This document shows, in pieces, positions 8,162 through 15,740 of a stretch of 43,623 bases of DNA. Source of the stretch: CAZVUW01 sp964629825 (GTDB lineage: Bacteria; Actinomycetota; Nitriliruptoria; Euzebyales; Egibacteraceae); contig CAZVUW010000015.1 in NCBI GenBank assembly GCA_964629825.1, positions 1-43,623 of the forward strand. The letters are read 5' to 3'. Under the pieces are notes generated by a model, which did not search any database, was not told the origin of the DNA, and worked only from the letters and a program-made list of their open reading frames with translations. The first letter of the stretch is position 1. The number at the start of each line of letters is the position of its first letter. A program made the translations under genes and the position numbers.

Positions 8162-8980
8162 ATGATCGCTTCAGCCCCCGAGGCCGCGCGGGCGGCAGAG
8201 CGGCGCTGGGCCGAGGGACTTGCCGCCTGGGCGCTCCCAGAGCACATCCTCGCCGCTGCGCCCCGCAGCCCCTGGGGCTTCGAGCCGTCGGTGTTCGGCG
8301 CCCTGGCCGACGCCGCCCTGGAGCGCGCCGAGGACACCCCATCCGATGCGGCGGCGCGTGCGGCCCTGCCCCCCAGCGGGGAGGTGCTAGACGTCGGGGC
8401 GGGCGCCGGTGCGGCGAGCCTGCGTCTGCATGCAGACGCAGGGTCGATCACGGCGGTGGACCCGAGCGCCGACCTGCTCGCGGCCTTCCGCGAGCGGGCG
8501 GAACGGCTGGGACTCCACCACCGCACCGTCGAGGGGCGCTGGCCGGACGTTGCGGCCGAGGTCGAGCCCGCCGACGTCGTGGTCTGCCACCACGTCCTCT
8601 ACAACGTGCCGGACCTGGTGGACTTCGCCGTCGCGCTGGATGAGAAGGCGCGAGCGCGGGTGGTGATCGAGCTCACCGCCGTGCACCCCCTGGCCTGGAT
8701 GGCGCCGCTGTGGTTGCGCCTGCACGGCCTGGAGCGCCCGCACGGCCCAACCGCCGAGGACGCGCTGGCGGTCCTGCGCGGCCTCGGTCTTGAGCCCGAG
8801 GTGGTGCGGTGGTACCGGCCCTACGGGCAGCGCGGCGAGTCCGACCTCCGCAGCCTCGAGCGCAATGCGCGTCGGCTGTGCCTGCCGCCGGAGCGGCTCG
8901 ATGAGCTGCGCGCCGCGTTGGAGGCCCATCCGCCGCCCGACGGGCGGGATGTGCTGACGGTGAGCTGGACGCCCGACTGA
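8162..8980 (+). CDS. Class I SAM-dependent methyltransferase, substrate unknown
   Basis: The 272-residue protein has a class I methyltransferase core: motif I VLDVGAGAGAASLRL at about 76-90, an acidic residue after strand 2 (ITAVDPS), and motif IV-like VVVCHHVLYNVPDL at about 139-152. A 70-residue N-terminal helical part precedes the fold and a short C-terminal cap follows. No feature identifies the acceptor. It is transcribed away from the M14 gene and converges on the low-complexity membrane protein. The ATG at 8162 is preceded by the weak purine stretch GCAGG. Enzyme class is well supported; specific function is not. Confidence 0.8.
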   Translation: MIASAPEAARAAERRWAEGLAAWALPEHILAAAPRSPWGFEPSVFGALADAALERAEDTPSDAAARAALPPSGEVLDVGAGAGAASLRLHADAGSITAVDPSADLLAAFRERAERLGLHHRTVEGRWPDVAAEVEPADVVVCHHVLYNVPDLVDFAVALDEKARARVVIELTAVHPLAWMAPLWLRLHGLERPHGPTAEDALAVLRGLGLEPEVVRWYRPYGQRGESDLRSLERNARRLCLPPERLDELRAALEAHPPPDGRDVLTVSWTPD

Positions 8981-8991
8981 TGGAGCTCAGG

Positions 8992-9026
8992 GCGACCGGC
9001 GGGAGGGTCGAGACTCCGCCGGTCGC
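8992..9026. terminator. Hairpin between convergent methyltransferase and membrane-protein genes
   Basis: An 11-bp perfect stem (GCGACCGGCGG 8992-9002 with CCGCCGGTCGC 9016-9026) with a 13-nt loop lies 12 bp after the methyltransferase stop and 9 bp from the stop of the opposing gene, so it can terminate both. Confidence 0.7.
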
Positions 9027-9034
9027 AGGACAGC

Positions 9035-10585
9035 TCAGCGGCCGCGGTCCTTGCCGCCGCCCTTGCCATTGCCGCCGCCGTGGCCCTTGCCCTTGCCCTT
9101 GTGGGCGTCGCCATGGCCGTCCCTCTTGCCGCCCTGCGGCTTGGCCTTGGCCGGAGCGGACGCCTTGGCGGACTTGCCCTTGCCGGGGTTGGCCTTGACC
9201 TTGGCCGGAGCGGGCGCCTTGGGCTTGGGAGCGGGCGCCGTGGCGCGCACGGCTGGCTTGGCCGGCTTCGGCGCCGCCGGCTTGGCGGCGGGCTGGGGCG
9301 CAGCGGTCTTGGCGGGCGCGGCCTTGGCGGGCGCGGCCTTGGCGGCGGGCTGGGGCGTCGGCGCCTTGGTGGCAGCCGGCTTTGCAGCGGGCGCCGGCGC
9401 CGCCGCGGCAGCGCTCGGAGCGGGCTTGGTCGTCGGCTGCGGCGCAGCCGCAGGTGCGGCGTTTGCGGCCGGCGCCGCCTTGGCCTTCTGCGCCGACTTG
9501 GCGACGGGCGCAGACTTGGCCGCGGGGTCGCCGGAGCCGGCGTCATCAGCGTCCTCGGGGGTCGCTGACGGCTCCTGCGCCTTCTCGTCCTTGGCCCGCT
9601 CAGCCTCGAGGCGCTTCTCCAGGTCCTCGCGCCAGCGGTCGATCAGACGTCCCAGCTCGTCCGGCTCCACGCCCAGGCGCTGGTCGGTGAGCGGGGTGAG
9701 CAGCGCACGGATCAGCTTCCACAGCTCCGGGTCTAGGCCGTGCGCGTTGCCGTTGTCCGCACCCTTGCCACGCGCGACCCGCCCCTTGGCGAGCCGCTTT
9801 CCGGGCTTCGCCACGTCCTTGCCGGCGTCGTCGTCAGACTTGTCGTCGCCGTCGTCGCCCTTGTCGGGGTCGTCGGAGCCGTCGCCGCCCTTGCCGCCCT
9901 CGTCGGGGTCGCCCTGGTCCGAGTCATCGCCGTCCTGACCATCTTGGTCCTGGTCGGCGTCCTTGTCCTCGTCGGAGTCGTCCCCTGTGCCGTCCTCGTC
10001 CTTGTCGACGGGCGGCGCGGTCGGCTCGGGGGTGGGGTCAGGGTCGCTGGGCCGACCCGCAGCGCCGGTCACGGGCGGCTCAACCGCGGAGGGGTCCTGC
10101 TGCGACGGGGCGTCCTGGGCGACGTCGCGCCCGCCCGCGCCTGCGGCCTCCTCCGTGGTCCGGCCCTCGGCAAGCTCGGCCTGGGGACGCACGCCGGGTG
10201 TGTCCGTCGCTATCCTGCGCCGCGGACCCACGGGGGCCTCGGTCGGGTCGGGATCGGCGACGAACCCGCTGGGCTGCTCCAGGCCGGGCAGCTGGGTGAG
10301 GCTCGAGCCATCGGATCCACTGCCAAGCCCGGCCGAGCGCGTCCCCGCCAGACGGCCCACCCAGCCGTCGCTCACGAGACCGGGCGGGGCGGGCATCGGG
10401 ACGGTGATCTGCTCGAGCGTGCCGACGACCGAGCGTCCTGCGGCCTCGAGTCCCGCCGGGGACGGACCCCCGCCAAGGGTGCCGCGGGCGGCGAAGACCA
10501 CTGCGAGGGCCACGGTGATGGCGAGACCAGTCACCGCGATGGTCGTCTTGACCACAGAACCCACGTTGTCCAACAGACGGCTCAC
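9035..10585 (-). CDS. Membrane-anchored acidic/basic low-complexity protein
   Basis: The product has 516 residues from a GTG start at 10585. One hydrophobic segment (about 15-34) follows a short N-terminus. After a Pro/Gly linker comes a strongly acidic Asp-rich block (about 181-255), then a short ordered-looking segment (about 283-332) with WKLIRALLTPLTDQRLGVEP and RLIDRWREDLEKRLEAERAK. The last 160 residues are a Lys/Ala/Pro tail like eukaryotic H1 or bacterial HU-tail sequences, ending in a Gly/His/Lys-rich stretch. Charge is therefore split into an acidic and a basic half. Sequence shows no enzymatic motif. It could sit in the cell wall zone or, if the topology is inverted, bind nucleic acid at the membrane; orientation is not determined. 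Base composition alone could create such a tail, but the long open frame with a central helical segment argues that it is real. Confidence 0.7.
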   Translation of the reverse strand: MSRLLDNVGSVVKTTIAVTGLAITVALAVVFAARGTLGGGPSPAGLEAAGRSVVGTLEQITVPMPAPPGLVSDGWVGRLAGTRSAGLGSGSDGSSLTQLPGLEQPSGFVADPDPTEAPVGPRRRIATDTPGVRPQAELAEGRTTEEAAGAGGRDVAQDAPSQQDPSAVEPPVTGAAGRPSDPDPTPEPTAPPVDKDEDGTGDDSDEDKDADQDQDGQDGDDSDQGDPDEGGKGGDGSDDPDKGDDGDDKSDDDAGKDVAKPGKRLAKGRVARGKGADNGNAHGLDPELWKLIRALLTPLTDQRLGVEPDELGRLIDRWREDLEKRLEAERAKDEKAQEPSATPEDADDAGSGDPAAKSAPVAKSAQKAKAAPAANAAPAAAPQPTTKPAPSAAAAAPAPAAKPAATKAPTPQPAAKAAPAKAAPAKTAAPQPAAKPAAPKPAKPAVRATAPAPKPKAPAPAKVKANPGKGKSAKASAPAKAKPQGGKRDGHGDAHKGKGKGHGGGNGKGGGKDRGR

Positions 10586-10626
10586 CGTGCCCCTACAGCA
10601 ACGCCCCGGCGGGGCGGAGATAGCAC

Positions 10627-10655
10627 ACTGTATCTAGCCACTTACAGACTGTCTA
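10627..10655 (-). promoter_or_regulatory. Candidate sigma-70-type promoter of the low-complexity membrane protein
   Basis: On the minus strand TAGACA (10655-10650) and TACAGT (10632-10627) are separated by exactly 17 bp, matching -35 in 5/6 and -10 in 4/6 positions. Transcription would start near 10620, about 35 nt ahead of the GTG start. Confidence 0.55.
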
Positions 10656-10702
10656 CCTCGGCAGGTGAGGCGCCCGCCTTGAGCCCAAATGCCCGCCTTC
10701 GC

Positions 10703-10738
10703 TGTTGTTCTTGGCGGACATGTGCGCCAAGAACAACA
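10703..10738. repeat. Perfect 14-bp inverted repeat, likely operator or hairpin
   Basis: Arms TGTTGTTCTTGGCG (10703-10716) and CGCCAAGAACAACA (10725-10738) are perfect complements around the 8-bp spacer GACATGTG, itself holding ACATGT. It lies about 48 bp upstream of the candidate -35 of the low-complexity protein and 79 bp after the stop of the 85-residue membrane protein gene. The arms are AT-richer than all the surroundings, which favours a conserved protein-binding site; it could also be a terminator, though no T-run follows. Confidence 0.65.
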
Positions 10739-10816
10739 TCGAGGTTGCCAGATCCGGTTCCCCGCGTCTGCCGATCGCCTGCCGGAATCGGACCGAGGGG
10801 GCTTGCGACGGGTCGC

Positions 10817-11074
10817 TCAGCCGATCCCGGCCGACGAGCGCGCCAGGAGGCTGAGAGCCCCCCACACGATGAGCAGCGCGCCGACGACGCACTTCACGAC
10901 CGCGGTTCGCGGGCTGGCCGTCGTCGGCGTCCCGTCCTTGCGCGTGGCCGGCTGCCCGGGGAAGGTGCCCGTGCGGCGGTAGTGGAGCAGCGCCATGCCG
11001 GTCCCGCCGAACAGTGCCGCGCCGATGGCGATGAACAGCCAGCTCAGGACCGTCAGGTAGTCGTTCAGAACCAC
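10817..11074 (-). CDS. Small two-helix membrane protein, unknown function
   Basis: A GTG start at 11074 follows GGAAGA with a suitable spacer and gives 85 residues. Two hydrophobic segments are clear (about 5-29, LSWLFIAIGAALFGGTGMAL; and about 58-78, VVKCVVGALLIVWGALSLLA) joined by a polar loop with TRKDG, so both ends should be on the same side of the membrane. I do not recognise the family. It sits between the DUF4383 gene and the low-complexity membrane protein, all on the minus strand, but strong hairpins on both sides suggest it is a separate transcription unit. Confidence 0.6.
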   Translation of the reverse strand: MVLNDYLTVLSWLFIAIGAALFGGTGMALLHYRRTGTFPGQPATRKDGTPTTASPRTAVVKCVVGALLIVWGALSLLARSSAGIG

Positions 11075-11138
11075 GGCGTCTTCCAGGTCGTCGATGTGCC
11101 CCGGTCAGGGTAGCCGCGCGCCGGACCGCCGAGCACAG

Positions 11139-11175
11139 CGGCGCCGCCGCGACGCTGGTGGTCGCGGCGGCGCCG
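11139..11175 (-). terminator. Terminator hairpin downstream of the DUF4383 gene
   Basis: A 15-bp perfect stem (11139-11153 with 11161-11175, core GGCGCCGCCGCGAC) closes a 7-nt loop. It is 54 bp past the stop of the minus-strand DUF4383 gene. No T-run. Confidence 0.7.
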
Positions 11176-11229
11176 GTGAGAGTCAGGGTGGGTCGCCGAG
11201 CGCACCTCGGCCGACGGCCCTAGGACGGC

Positions 11230-11766
11230 CTAGGGCGTGCGGTCTGCGCGGTCGCGCGCGTCGTGCTCGATGCGCAGATCGTCGGGCATGCCGCGGTTGG
11301 AGTCGGTGCGGTGCGTCTCGGTCACCGCGGAGGGCCGATCGGTGTCGACGGTCAGGTCGCGGGCGGGCCACAGCGCGATGGCCAGACCGGCGATGGCGCT
11401 GATGATGTGCAGCCAGTTGTCGGCCGCGTTCAGGGCGAGGAGGTTGGACGAGCTGTCGGAGTCCGCCACGAACAGCCCGAAGACGAACGCGGCGCCGTAG
11501 CCGATCGCCAGGATCCAGCCGAAGTCGCGCGCGGTCCGAAGGCGGTTCCACAGGGCCAGACCGGTCAGCCCGATGACGAGGTGGACGATGTTGTGCAGCG
11601 GGTTGACCTCGAACAGCCCGAGGAGCAGCTCGCCGTCGGGGCTCGCGAAGTCGCTGAAGCCCGTCACGAAGAAGCCGGCGATGCCGACGAGGGTGTAGAC
11701 GGCCCCGATGGCCAGGGCCAGGTACTGGGCTGGATGTCGCTCTGCCGTGTTCGCGGTTGTCGTCAT
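11230..11766 (-). CDS. DUF4383 family integral membrane protein
   Basis: The start at 11766 is fixed by AGGAGG six bases upstream, giving 178 residues. Four hydrophobic segments are visible (about 16-36, 57-73, 80-98 and 114-133), with the family hallmarks GLFEVNPLHNIVHLVIGLTG and NAADNWLHIISAIAGLAIAL, in which the two His-containing helices are conserved. The C-terminal 45 residues are polar and Asp/Arg-rich. DUF4383 proteins are common in actinobacteria and have no proven function. Upstream of it a GTCTTA...GGGTTA pair (minus strand, about 11852-11878) vaguely resembles a stress-sigma (SigB-like) promoter, but this is weak. Confidence 0.85.
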   Translation of the reverse strand: MTTTANTAERHPAQYLALAIGAVYTLVGIAGFFVTGFSDFASPDGELLLGLFEVNPLHNIVHLVIGLTGLALWNRLRTARDFGWILAIGYGAAFVFGLFVADSDSSSNLLALNAADNWLHIISAIAGLAIALWPARDLTVDTDRPSAVTETHRTDSNRGMPDDLRIEHDARDRADRTP

Positions 11767-11920
11767 CTGCGTCCTCCTCGCGGGTGGATTCCGCCGCATG
11801 GCAGGTGCGCCAGCGGTGTGCAGATGCGGTTGTCCCCATCAGACGGGGAAGTAACCCGTCAACCTGAGCACATAAGACTTGAGCAGGCGGGGCCGACGCG
11901 CCGGTTGGGCACCCCAGCTC

Positions 11921-13363
11921 CTACAGCGGCGCGCCAGGCACCGGACCGCCCATGCCCGGGGGCATCCCGGGTGACGCCGGCGGCGGCAGCGGCCCGCGAC
12001 GGAGGTTGGCGAACCGCGAGGTGGGTCCGAGGAAGGCCAGCTGGATGGTGCGCAGCGGACCGGAGCGGTGCTTGGCGACGATGAGTTCGGCCTCGCCCTT
12101 GGCCGCCGAGTCGGGGTTGTAGACCTCGTCGCGGTAGATGAATGCGACCAGGTCGGCGTCCTGCTCGATGGAGCCGGACTCGCGCAGGTCTGCCAGCTGC
12201 GGACGCCGGTCGGTTCGGTCCTCGGGCCGCCGCGACAGCTGCGACAGGGCGATGACCGGCACCTCCAGCTCCTTGGCGAGGATCTTGAGCGCCCGCGACA
12301 GCTCGGAGACCTCCTGGACGCGGTTCTCGACCCGCCGGTGCGACTGCATCAGCTGGAGGTAGTCGACGATCACGAGCTCGAGACCGTGGCGCTGCTTCAG
12401 CCGACGGCACTTGGAGCGGATCTCCAACATGTTGATGCCGGGCGTGTCGTCGATGAACAGCGGCGCCTCGGCGAGCCGGCCCATGGCCTGGGAGAGCTTG
12501 GGCCAGTCCGTCTCCTGGAGGCGCCCGGTGCGCAGGCGTTCGGAGTCGACGCGCGCCTCGGCGGCGAGGATGCGCTGGACAAGCTCCATCTGGCTCATCT
12601 CAAGCGAGAACATCACGACCGGCTTGCGCTGCTCGACCGCGACGTTGACCGCGATGTTGGTGACGAGCGTCGACTTTCCCATGGCCGGGCGCGCCGCGAT
12701 GATCACCAGCGTCGAGGGCTGCAGGCCGGCGGTCAGCTCGTCGAAGTCGGTGAACCCCGTGGCGAGCCCGGTGATCGACGAGTTGGACTCGTGCAGCTTC
12801 TCGATCAGCGCGAAGCCCTCGGAGATGAGCTGCTTCATCGGGGTGAACTCGCTCACCCGGCCGACCTGGGCGACGTTGTAGATGAGCTGCTCGGCGGTAT
12901 CGACGGCCTCGGTGACGTCCTCGGTGTCGTCGTAGCCGATGCGGGTGATCTGCGTGCCGGTCTCGATCAGACGGCGGCGGATCGAGTGCTCCGACACGAT
13001 GCGCGCGTAGTGCAGCGCGTTGGCCGAGGTCGGGACGCGCGAGACGATGTCGGCGATCGCGGCGGCGCCGCCGACGTCCTCGAGCACACCGCGCTTGGCC
13101 AGCTCGTCGGCGAGCGTCACCGCATCGACCGGCTCGCCGCGGTCATAGAGGTCGCGGACGGCCTCGAACATGGTGCGGTGGGCGCCGCGGTAGAAGTCCT
13201 CGGCTCCGACCAGCTCGGTGACCTCGGCGATCGCGTTGCGCGACAGCAGCATGGAGCCCAGGACGCTGACCTCGGCGTCGAGGTTGTGGGGCGGGACGCG
13301 GTCGAACGCGGCACCCGGTGAGGACGGCAGAGCACGGACGTTGCGCTGCGCGGCCTGTTCCAT
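11921..13363 (-). CDS. dnaB: Replicative DNA helicase DnaB
   Basis: The product is the hexameric fork helicase that unwinds DNA 5' to 3' ahead of the replisome. From ATG 13363 (GGGGGA eight bases upstream; another in-frame ATG lies at 13372) it has 480 residues. The N-terminal DnaB domain begins at PPHNLDAEVSVLGSMLLS; the RecA-like motor has Walker A ARPAMGKSTL with Lys230, the segment FSLEMSQMELVQRILAAE, Walker B LVIVDYLQLMQS, and the arginine-finger region near LRESGSIEQDADLVAFIYRDE. It carries no intein, unlike several mycobacterial dnaB genes. A 298-bp gap with DnaA-box-like sequences and a terminator separates it from rplI, so it is probably expressed separately. Confidence 0.97.
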   Translation of the reverse strand: MEQAAQRNVRALPSSPGAAFDRVPPHNLDAEVSVLGSMLLSRNAIAEVTELVGAEDFYRGAHRTMFEAVRDLYDRGEPVDAVTLADELAKRGVLEDVGGAAAIADIVSRVPTSANALHYARIVSEHSIRRRLIETGTQITRIGYDDTEDVTEAVDTAEQLIYNVAQVGRVSEFTPMKQLISEGFALIEKLHESNSSITGLATGFTDFDELTAGLQPSTLVIIAARPAMGKSTLVTNIAVNVAVEQRKPVVMFSLEMSQMELVQRILAAEARVDSERLRTGRLQETDWPKLSQAMGRLAEAPLFIDDTPGINMLEIRSKCRRLKQRHGLELVIVDYLQLMQSHRRVENRVQEVSELSRALKILAKELEVPVIALSQLSRRPEDRTDRRPQLADLRESGSIEQDADLVAFIYRDEVYNPDSAAKGEAELIVAKHRSGPLRTIQLAFLGPTSRFANLRRGPLPPPASPGMPPGMGGPVPGAPL

Positions 13364-13482
13364 CGAGTGCATCCCCCGGTCGAGCTCCTCTGCGCCGGTC
13401 GCGACGCAGTCCTTTGAAGGTAGGGATGACCACCGACAGTCGCACGTAGGTGGCCCCATCCGTGGAGCGACGCTGTGCACAC

Positions 13483-13588
13483 CTGTGGGAGAGGCGAGCG
13501 CACAAGCGCACGAGGCCGCCGCCATGGGAGCAGCTGCAATCCCCAGCTTGTGGACAGAGCTGGGGACAACCGGAGGATTCTGTGGAAG
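13483..13588. promoter_or_regulatory. DnaA-box-like sequences and inverted repeat upstream of dnaB
   Basis: Within the 298-bp dnaB-rplI gap are CTGTGGGAG (13483-13491), a perfect 9-bp inverted repeat TCCCCAGCT / AGCTGGGGA (13540-13548, 13558-13566) whose 9-bp spacer is TGTGGACAG, then GGGGACAAC (13562-13570) and CTGTGGAAG (13580-13588). CTGTCCACA, the complement of TGTGGACAG, is one base from the actinobacterial DnaA box TTGTCCACA; the others are weaker variants. A regulatory role for dnaB is inferred. Confidence 0.4.
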
Positions 13589-13592
13589 AGGA

Positions 13593-13624
13593 AAGCCCCG
13601 ACCGCGCGCGGCGGTTCGGGGCTT
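13593..13624 (-). terminator. Rho-independent terminator of the rpsF-ssb-rpsR-rplI operon
   Basis: On the minus strand AAGCCCCGA pairs with TCGGGGCTT (13616-13624 with 13593-13601), followed by TTTCCTCTTCC. It begins 38 bp after the rplI stop and is the most canonical terminator in the window. Confidence 0.8.
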
Positions 13625-13661
13625 GGAGCTCGGCTGCCGGCAGAGGTCGCCGGGGAGTCCT

Positions 13662-14114
13662 CTAGTCCTCGGCGCGCACCAGCGAGACGCGCAGCGTGGC
13701 GGTCACATCGGTGTGCAGCTTCGCCGGGACCTCGTAGTCGCCGAGGTGCTTGAGCGGGCGCTCCAGAGAGATCCGGCGACGGTCCAGCGGGTGGCCGGTC
13801 TGCGCCTTCACGGCCTCGGCGATCATCGCGTTGCCGACCGAGCCGTAGAGGGTCCCGTCCTCGCCGGCCTTGGTCGGGATGGTGATGACCTTGCTCTCGA
13901 GGAACTCGCGCTGCTGCTCGGCCTCGGAGATGCTGCGGGCCTCGCGCTTGGCGCGGGCGGCCGCGATCGCACGGGCGTCGGCGACCGCACCCTTGCTGGC
14001 GCGCATGGCCAGGCCGCGCGGCACCAGGTAGTTGTTGCCGTAGCCGTCGGCGACCTCGACGATCTCGCCGGCGTCGCCGAGGTTCTGGACGTCCTGCTTG
14101 AGGATGACCTTCAT
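13662..14114 (-). CDS. rplI: 50S ribosomal protein L9
   Basis: The 150-residue product is full length for bacterial L9, which binds 23S rRNA at the base of the L1 stalk. It opens with MKVILKQDVQNLGDAGEIVEVADG and the family signature GYGNNYLVPRGLAMRA, continues through the long connecting helix (about 40-75) and ends with the C-terminal domain holding GKLYGSV-type sequence (here GTLYGSVGNAMIAEAV). It lies 28 bp after rpsR in the ribosomal/ssb operon and is followed by a rho-independent terminator. Confidence 0.98.
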   Translation of the reverse strand: MKVILKQDVQNLGDAGEIVEVADGYGNNYLVPRGLAMRASKGAVADARAIAAARAKREARSISEAEQQREFLESKVITIPTKAGEDGTLYGSVGNAMIAEAVKAQTGHPLDRRRISLERPLKHLGDYEVPAKLHTDVTATLRVSLVRAED

Positions 14115-14142
14115 GTTCTAGTCCTCGCCTGTTCGCGCGCGC

Positions 14143-14364
14143 TCAGCGCTGGGTGTAGGGCAGCAGCGCCATCTCGCGAGCGTTCTTGATCGCCTCGGCG
14201 AGCATCTTCTGGTACTGCGGGGTGGTGCCCGTCACGCGGGCGGAGCGGATCTTGCCGCGGTCGCTGATGAACTTCTTCAGCAGCGCCACGTCCTTGTAGT
14301 CGATGTACTCGATCTTGTTCTTGGAGAAGTAGCACTCTTTGCGCTTGGGCTGACGGGGACGCAT
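14143..14364 (-). CDS. rpsR: 30S ribosomal protein S18, single-Cys form
   Basis: The 73-residue product matches S18, which pairs with S6 on the platform of the 30S subunit: NKIEYIDYKDVALLKKFISD and GKIRSARVTGTTPQYQKMLA. The N-terminus has KECYFSK with just one Cys, so it is the zinc-independent (C-minus) type; zinc-binding paralogues carry a CxxC-plus pattern. It is between ssb (60 bp) and rplI (28 bp) in the same operon. Confidence 0.98.
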   Translation of the reverse strand: MRPRQPKRKECYFSKNKIEYIDYKDVALLKKFISDRGKIRSARVTGTTPQYQKMLAEAIKNAREMALLPYTQR

Positions 14365-14424
14365 CTTCGCTCCTTGGGGAATGTTCGGGTTGTTCGGGCC
14401 CCGCGTCCGGGGCGTTGGTGATCT

Positions 14425-14886
14425 CTAGAACGGGACGTCGTCTGCCGCCGGTGGCGCGCTGGGAGCGGGCGCTCCCCAGCCACCGCTGTCCGGCGCCGGC
14501 GCGCCCTGGCCACGGGCGCTGCGGTTGACCTTGGTGATCTTGGCGGTGGCCCAGCGCAGGCTCGGGCACACCTCGTCGGCCTCGATCTCGGTGACCCAGC
14601 GCGTCTGACCCTCCTTGTCCTCGTACGAGCGGCTGATCAGCCGCCCCGTGACGAGGACGCGGGCACCGCGGGTCAGCGACTCGGCGACGTTCTCGGCCAT
14701 GTCGCGCCAGACGTTGACGCTGAAGTAGCCGTCGAGGCGGTCCTCCCACTCGTTCGTCTGGCTGTTGCGGACGCGGCGGTTGACGGCGACGCGGCAGGTG
14801 GTCACCGGCACGCCGCTGGCCGTGAAGCGCAGCTCGGGGTCATCGGTCAGGTTGCCGACGATCGTGATCGAGTTGTCCGTTGCCAC
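14425..14886 (-). CDS. ssb: Single-stranded DNA-binding protein
   Basis: The 153-residue SSB coats single-stranded DNA during replication and repair. The OB fold covers about 1-110 (ITIVGNLTDDPELRFTASG, DGYFSVNVWRDMAENVAESL, GARVLVTGRL, EIEADEVCPSLRWATAKI), followed by a short Gly/Pro/Ala-rich tail and the acidic protein-interaction tip DDVPF at the very C-terminus. The tail is short for an actinobacterial SSB. The start ATG at 14886 follows AGGAGGACTGCTGTG on the minus strand. It is 351 bp from rpsF, unusually far for this operon. Confidence 0.97.
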   Translation of the reverse strand: MATDNSITIVGNLTDDPELRFTASGVPVTTCRVAVNRRVRNSQTNEWEDRLDGYFSVNVWRDMAENVAESLTRGARVLVTGRLISRSYEDKEGQTRWVTEIEADEVCPSLRWATAKITKVNRSARGQGAPAPDSGGWGAPAPSAPPAADDVPF

Positions 14887-15237
14887 AGCAGTCCTCCTGC
14901 TCGCTGCCCGCCAGTCTCCCGGCGTGCCCGGTGTCGTCTTCGGACGTCTGGTGGCGTCTGGCGGTCGACCCGCCGGGGGACGCCGGTGGTTCGGGCTGGT
15001 GAGGTGCGACGCTCGGCCTCGCTGCTGCGCAAGCGGCCGGTGCTGGCCGACGATTGGTTCGCTGGCCTCTGGCGAAAGCTGCGAGCGGGTGGCGTCGAGG
15101 GCTGCTTCGCCCTACGCGCCGTCCTCGCCCTTCCTCGCCCGTGCCGTCGGGCGCCCACTTCGCGCTACGTGGCGTGGACGGCCGCCGAGGTCACCTGCGA
15201 GGTCGGCTTCCGCGTACGCCGGGCCTCACCAACAGGG
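14887..15237 (-). other. 351-bp rpsF-ssb gap without a convincing gene; contains a hairpin
   Basis: No open frame here looks like protein. The region holds a stem-loop at 14953-14984 (GGCGTC 14953-14958 with GACGCC 14979-14984, and inside it GGCGG with CCGCC), ending 66 bp upstream of the ssb start, and a short direct repeat of TCCTCGCCC at about 15123-15140. The stem-loop may be a leader, attenuator or processing site for ssb mRNA. Confidence 0.4.
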
Positions 15238-15543
15238 TCAGGATGCGCGCTTGGTCCGCACGCCGGGCCGCACGACCTTGTGGCGGACGACGTTGTCGGT
15301 GAGCCGCAGCTGGCGCTCCACCTCACGCAGACCGTCGGGCCCGATCTCGAAGTCGATGACCGTGTAGTAGCCCTCGGTCATGTGCTTGATCTCGTAGGCG
15401 AACTGGCGCTTGCCCCAGTGGTCGACCTTCTCGACGGACCCGCCCTGATCGGCGATCAGCGTTGTGAAGCGCTCGATCTGGGCCTGAACGGCCGTCTCAT
15501 CCATCCCGCCGTGCGAGATGATCATCAGCTCATAGTTGCGCAT
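15238..15543 (-). CDS. rpsF: 30S ribosomal protein S6
   Basis: The 101-residue product matches S6 (MRNYELMIISHGGMDE, then GKRQFAYEIKHMTEGYYTVIDF), which binds 16S rRNA as a dimer with S18. The ATG at 15543 is preferred over the ATG at 15549 because AGAGG lies six bases before the former but touches the latter. It heads the rpsF-ssb-rpsR-rplI operon. The 5' leader is about 78 nt and includes a GC-rich hairpin (GCGCGCAAAGCGCGC, about 15580-15594), which might be where S6/S18 autoregulation acts in other bacteria, though I cannot show the known motif. Confidence 0.97.
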   Translation of the reverse strand: MRNYELMIISHGGMDETAVQAQIERFTTLIADQGGSVEKVDHWGKRQFAYEIKHMTEGYYTVIDFEIGPDGLREVERQLRLTDNVVRHKVVRPGVRTKRAS

Positions 15544-15627
15544 GCCCATCCTCTGGACTAGGCGGCCCCCGCAGCCGAGCGCGCTTTGCGCGCCCCGTCA
15601 GGGGCAGGACGGTTGGGTGAAGGCCCG

Positions 15628-15656
15628 ATGCTACCTGTCCCCCTTTCCCCAGACAA
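15628..15656 (-). promoter_or_regulatory. Candidate promoter of the rpsF operon
   Basis: On the minus strand TTGTCT (15656-15651) and TAGCAT (15633-15628) are 17 bp apart, matching the -35 and -10 consensus in 4/6 positions each. The predicted start near 15621 leaves a leader of about 78 nt before rpsF. Confidence 0.5.
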
Positions 15657-15740
15657 TCCGATGCTGCTCACCCTAGGGCAGGGCTGAGACAGGGAACCGA
15701 GATCGCCGGGTGGGGGTGTGGACGAACGGCGAGCGCCGGG

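Noticed and set aside
11842..11860. Inverted repeat GACGGG-N7-CCCGTC upstream of the DUF4383 gene
   Set aside because: Only 6 bp per arm in GC-rich sequence; expected by chance.
14847..15158. 103-codon frame filling the rpsF-ssb gap
   Set aside because: Arg/Pro/Ala-rich translation without pattern and overlapping the ssb start.
15544..15627. S6:S18 autoregulatory RNA motif in the rpsF leader
   Set aside because: A GC-rich hairpin exists, but I cannot identify the conserved CCG bulge arrangement with confidence.
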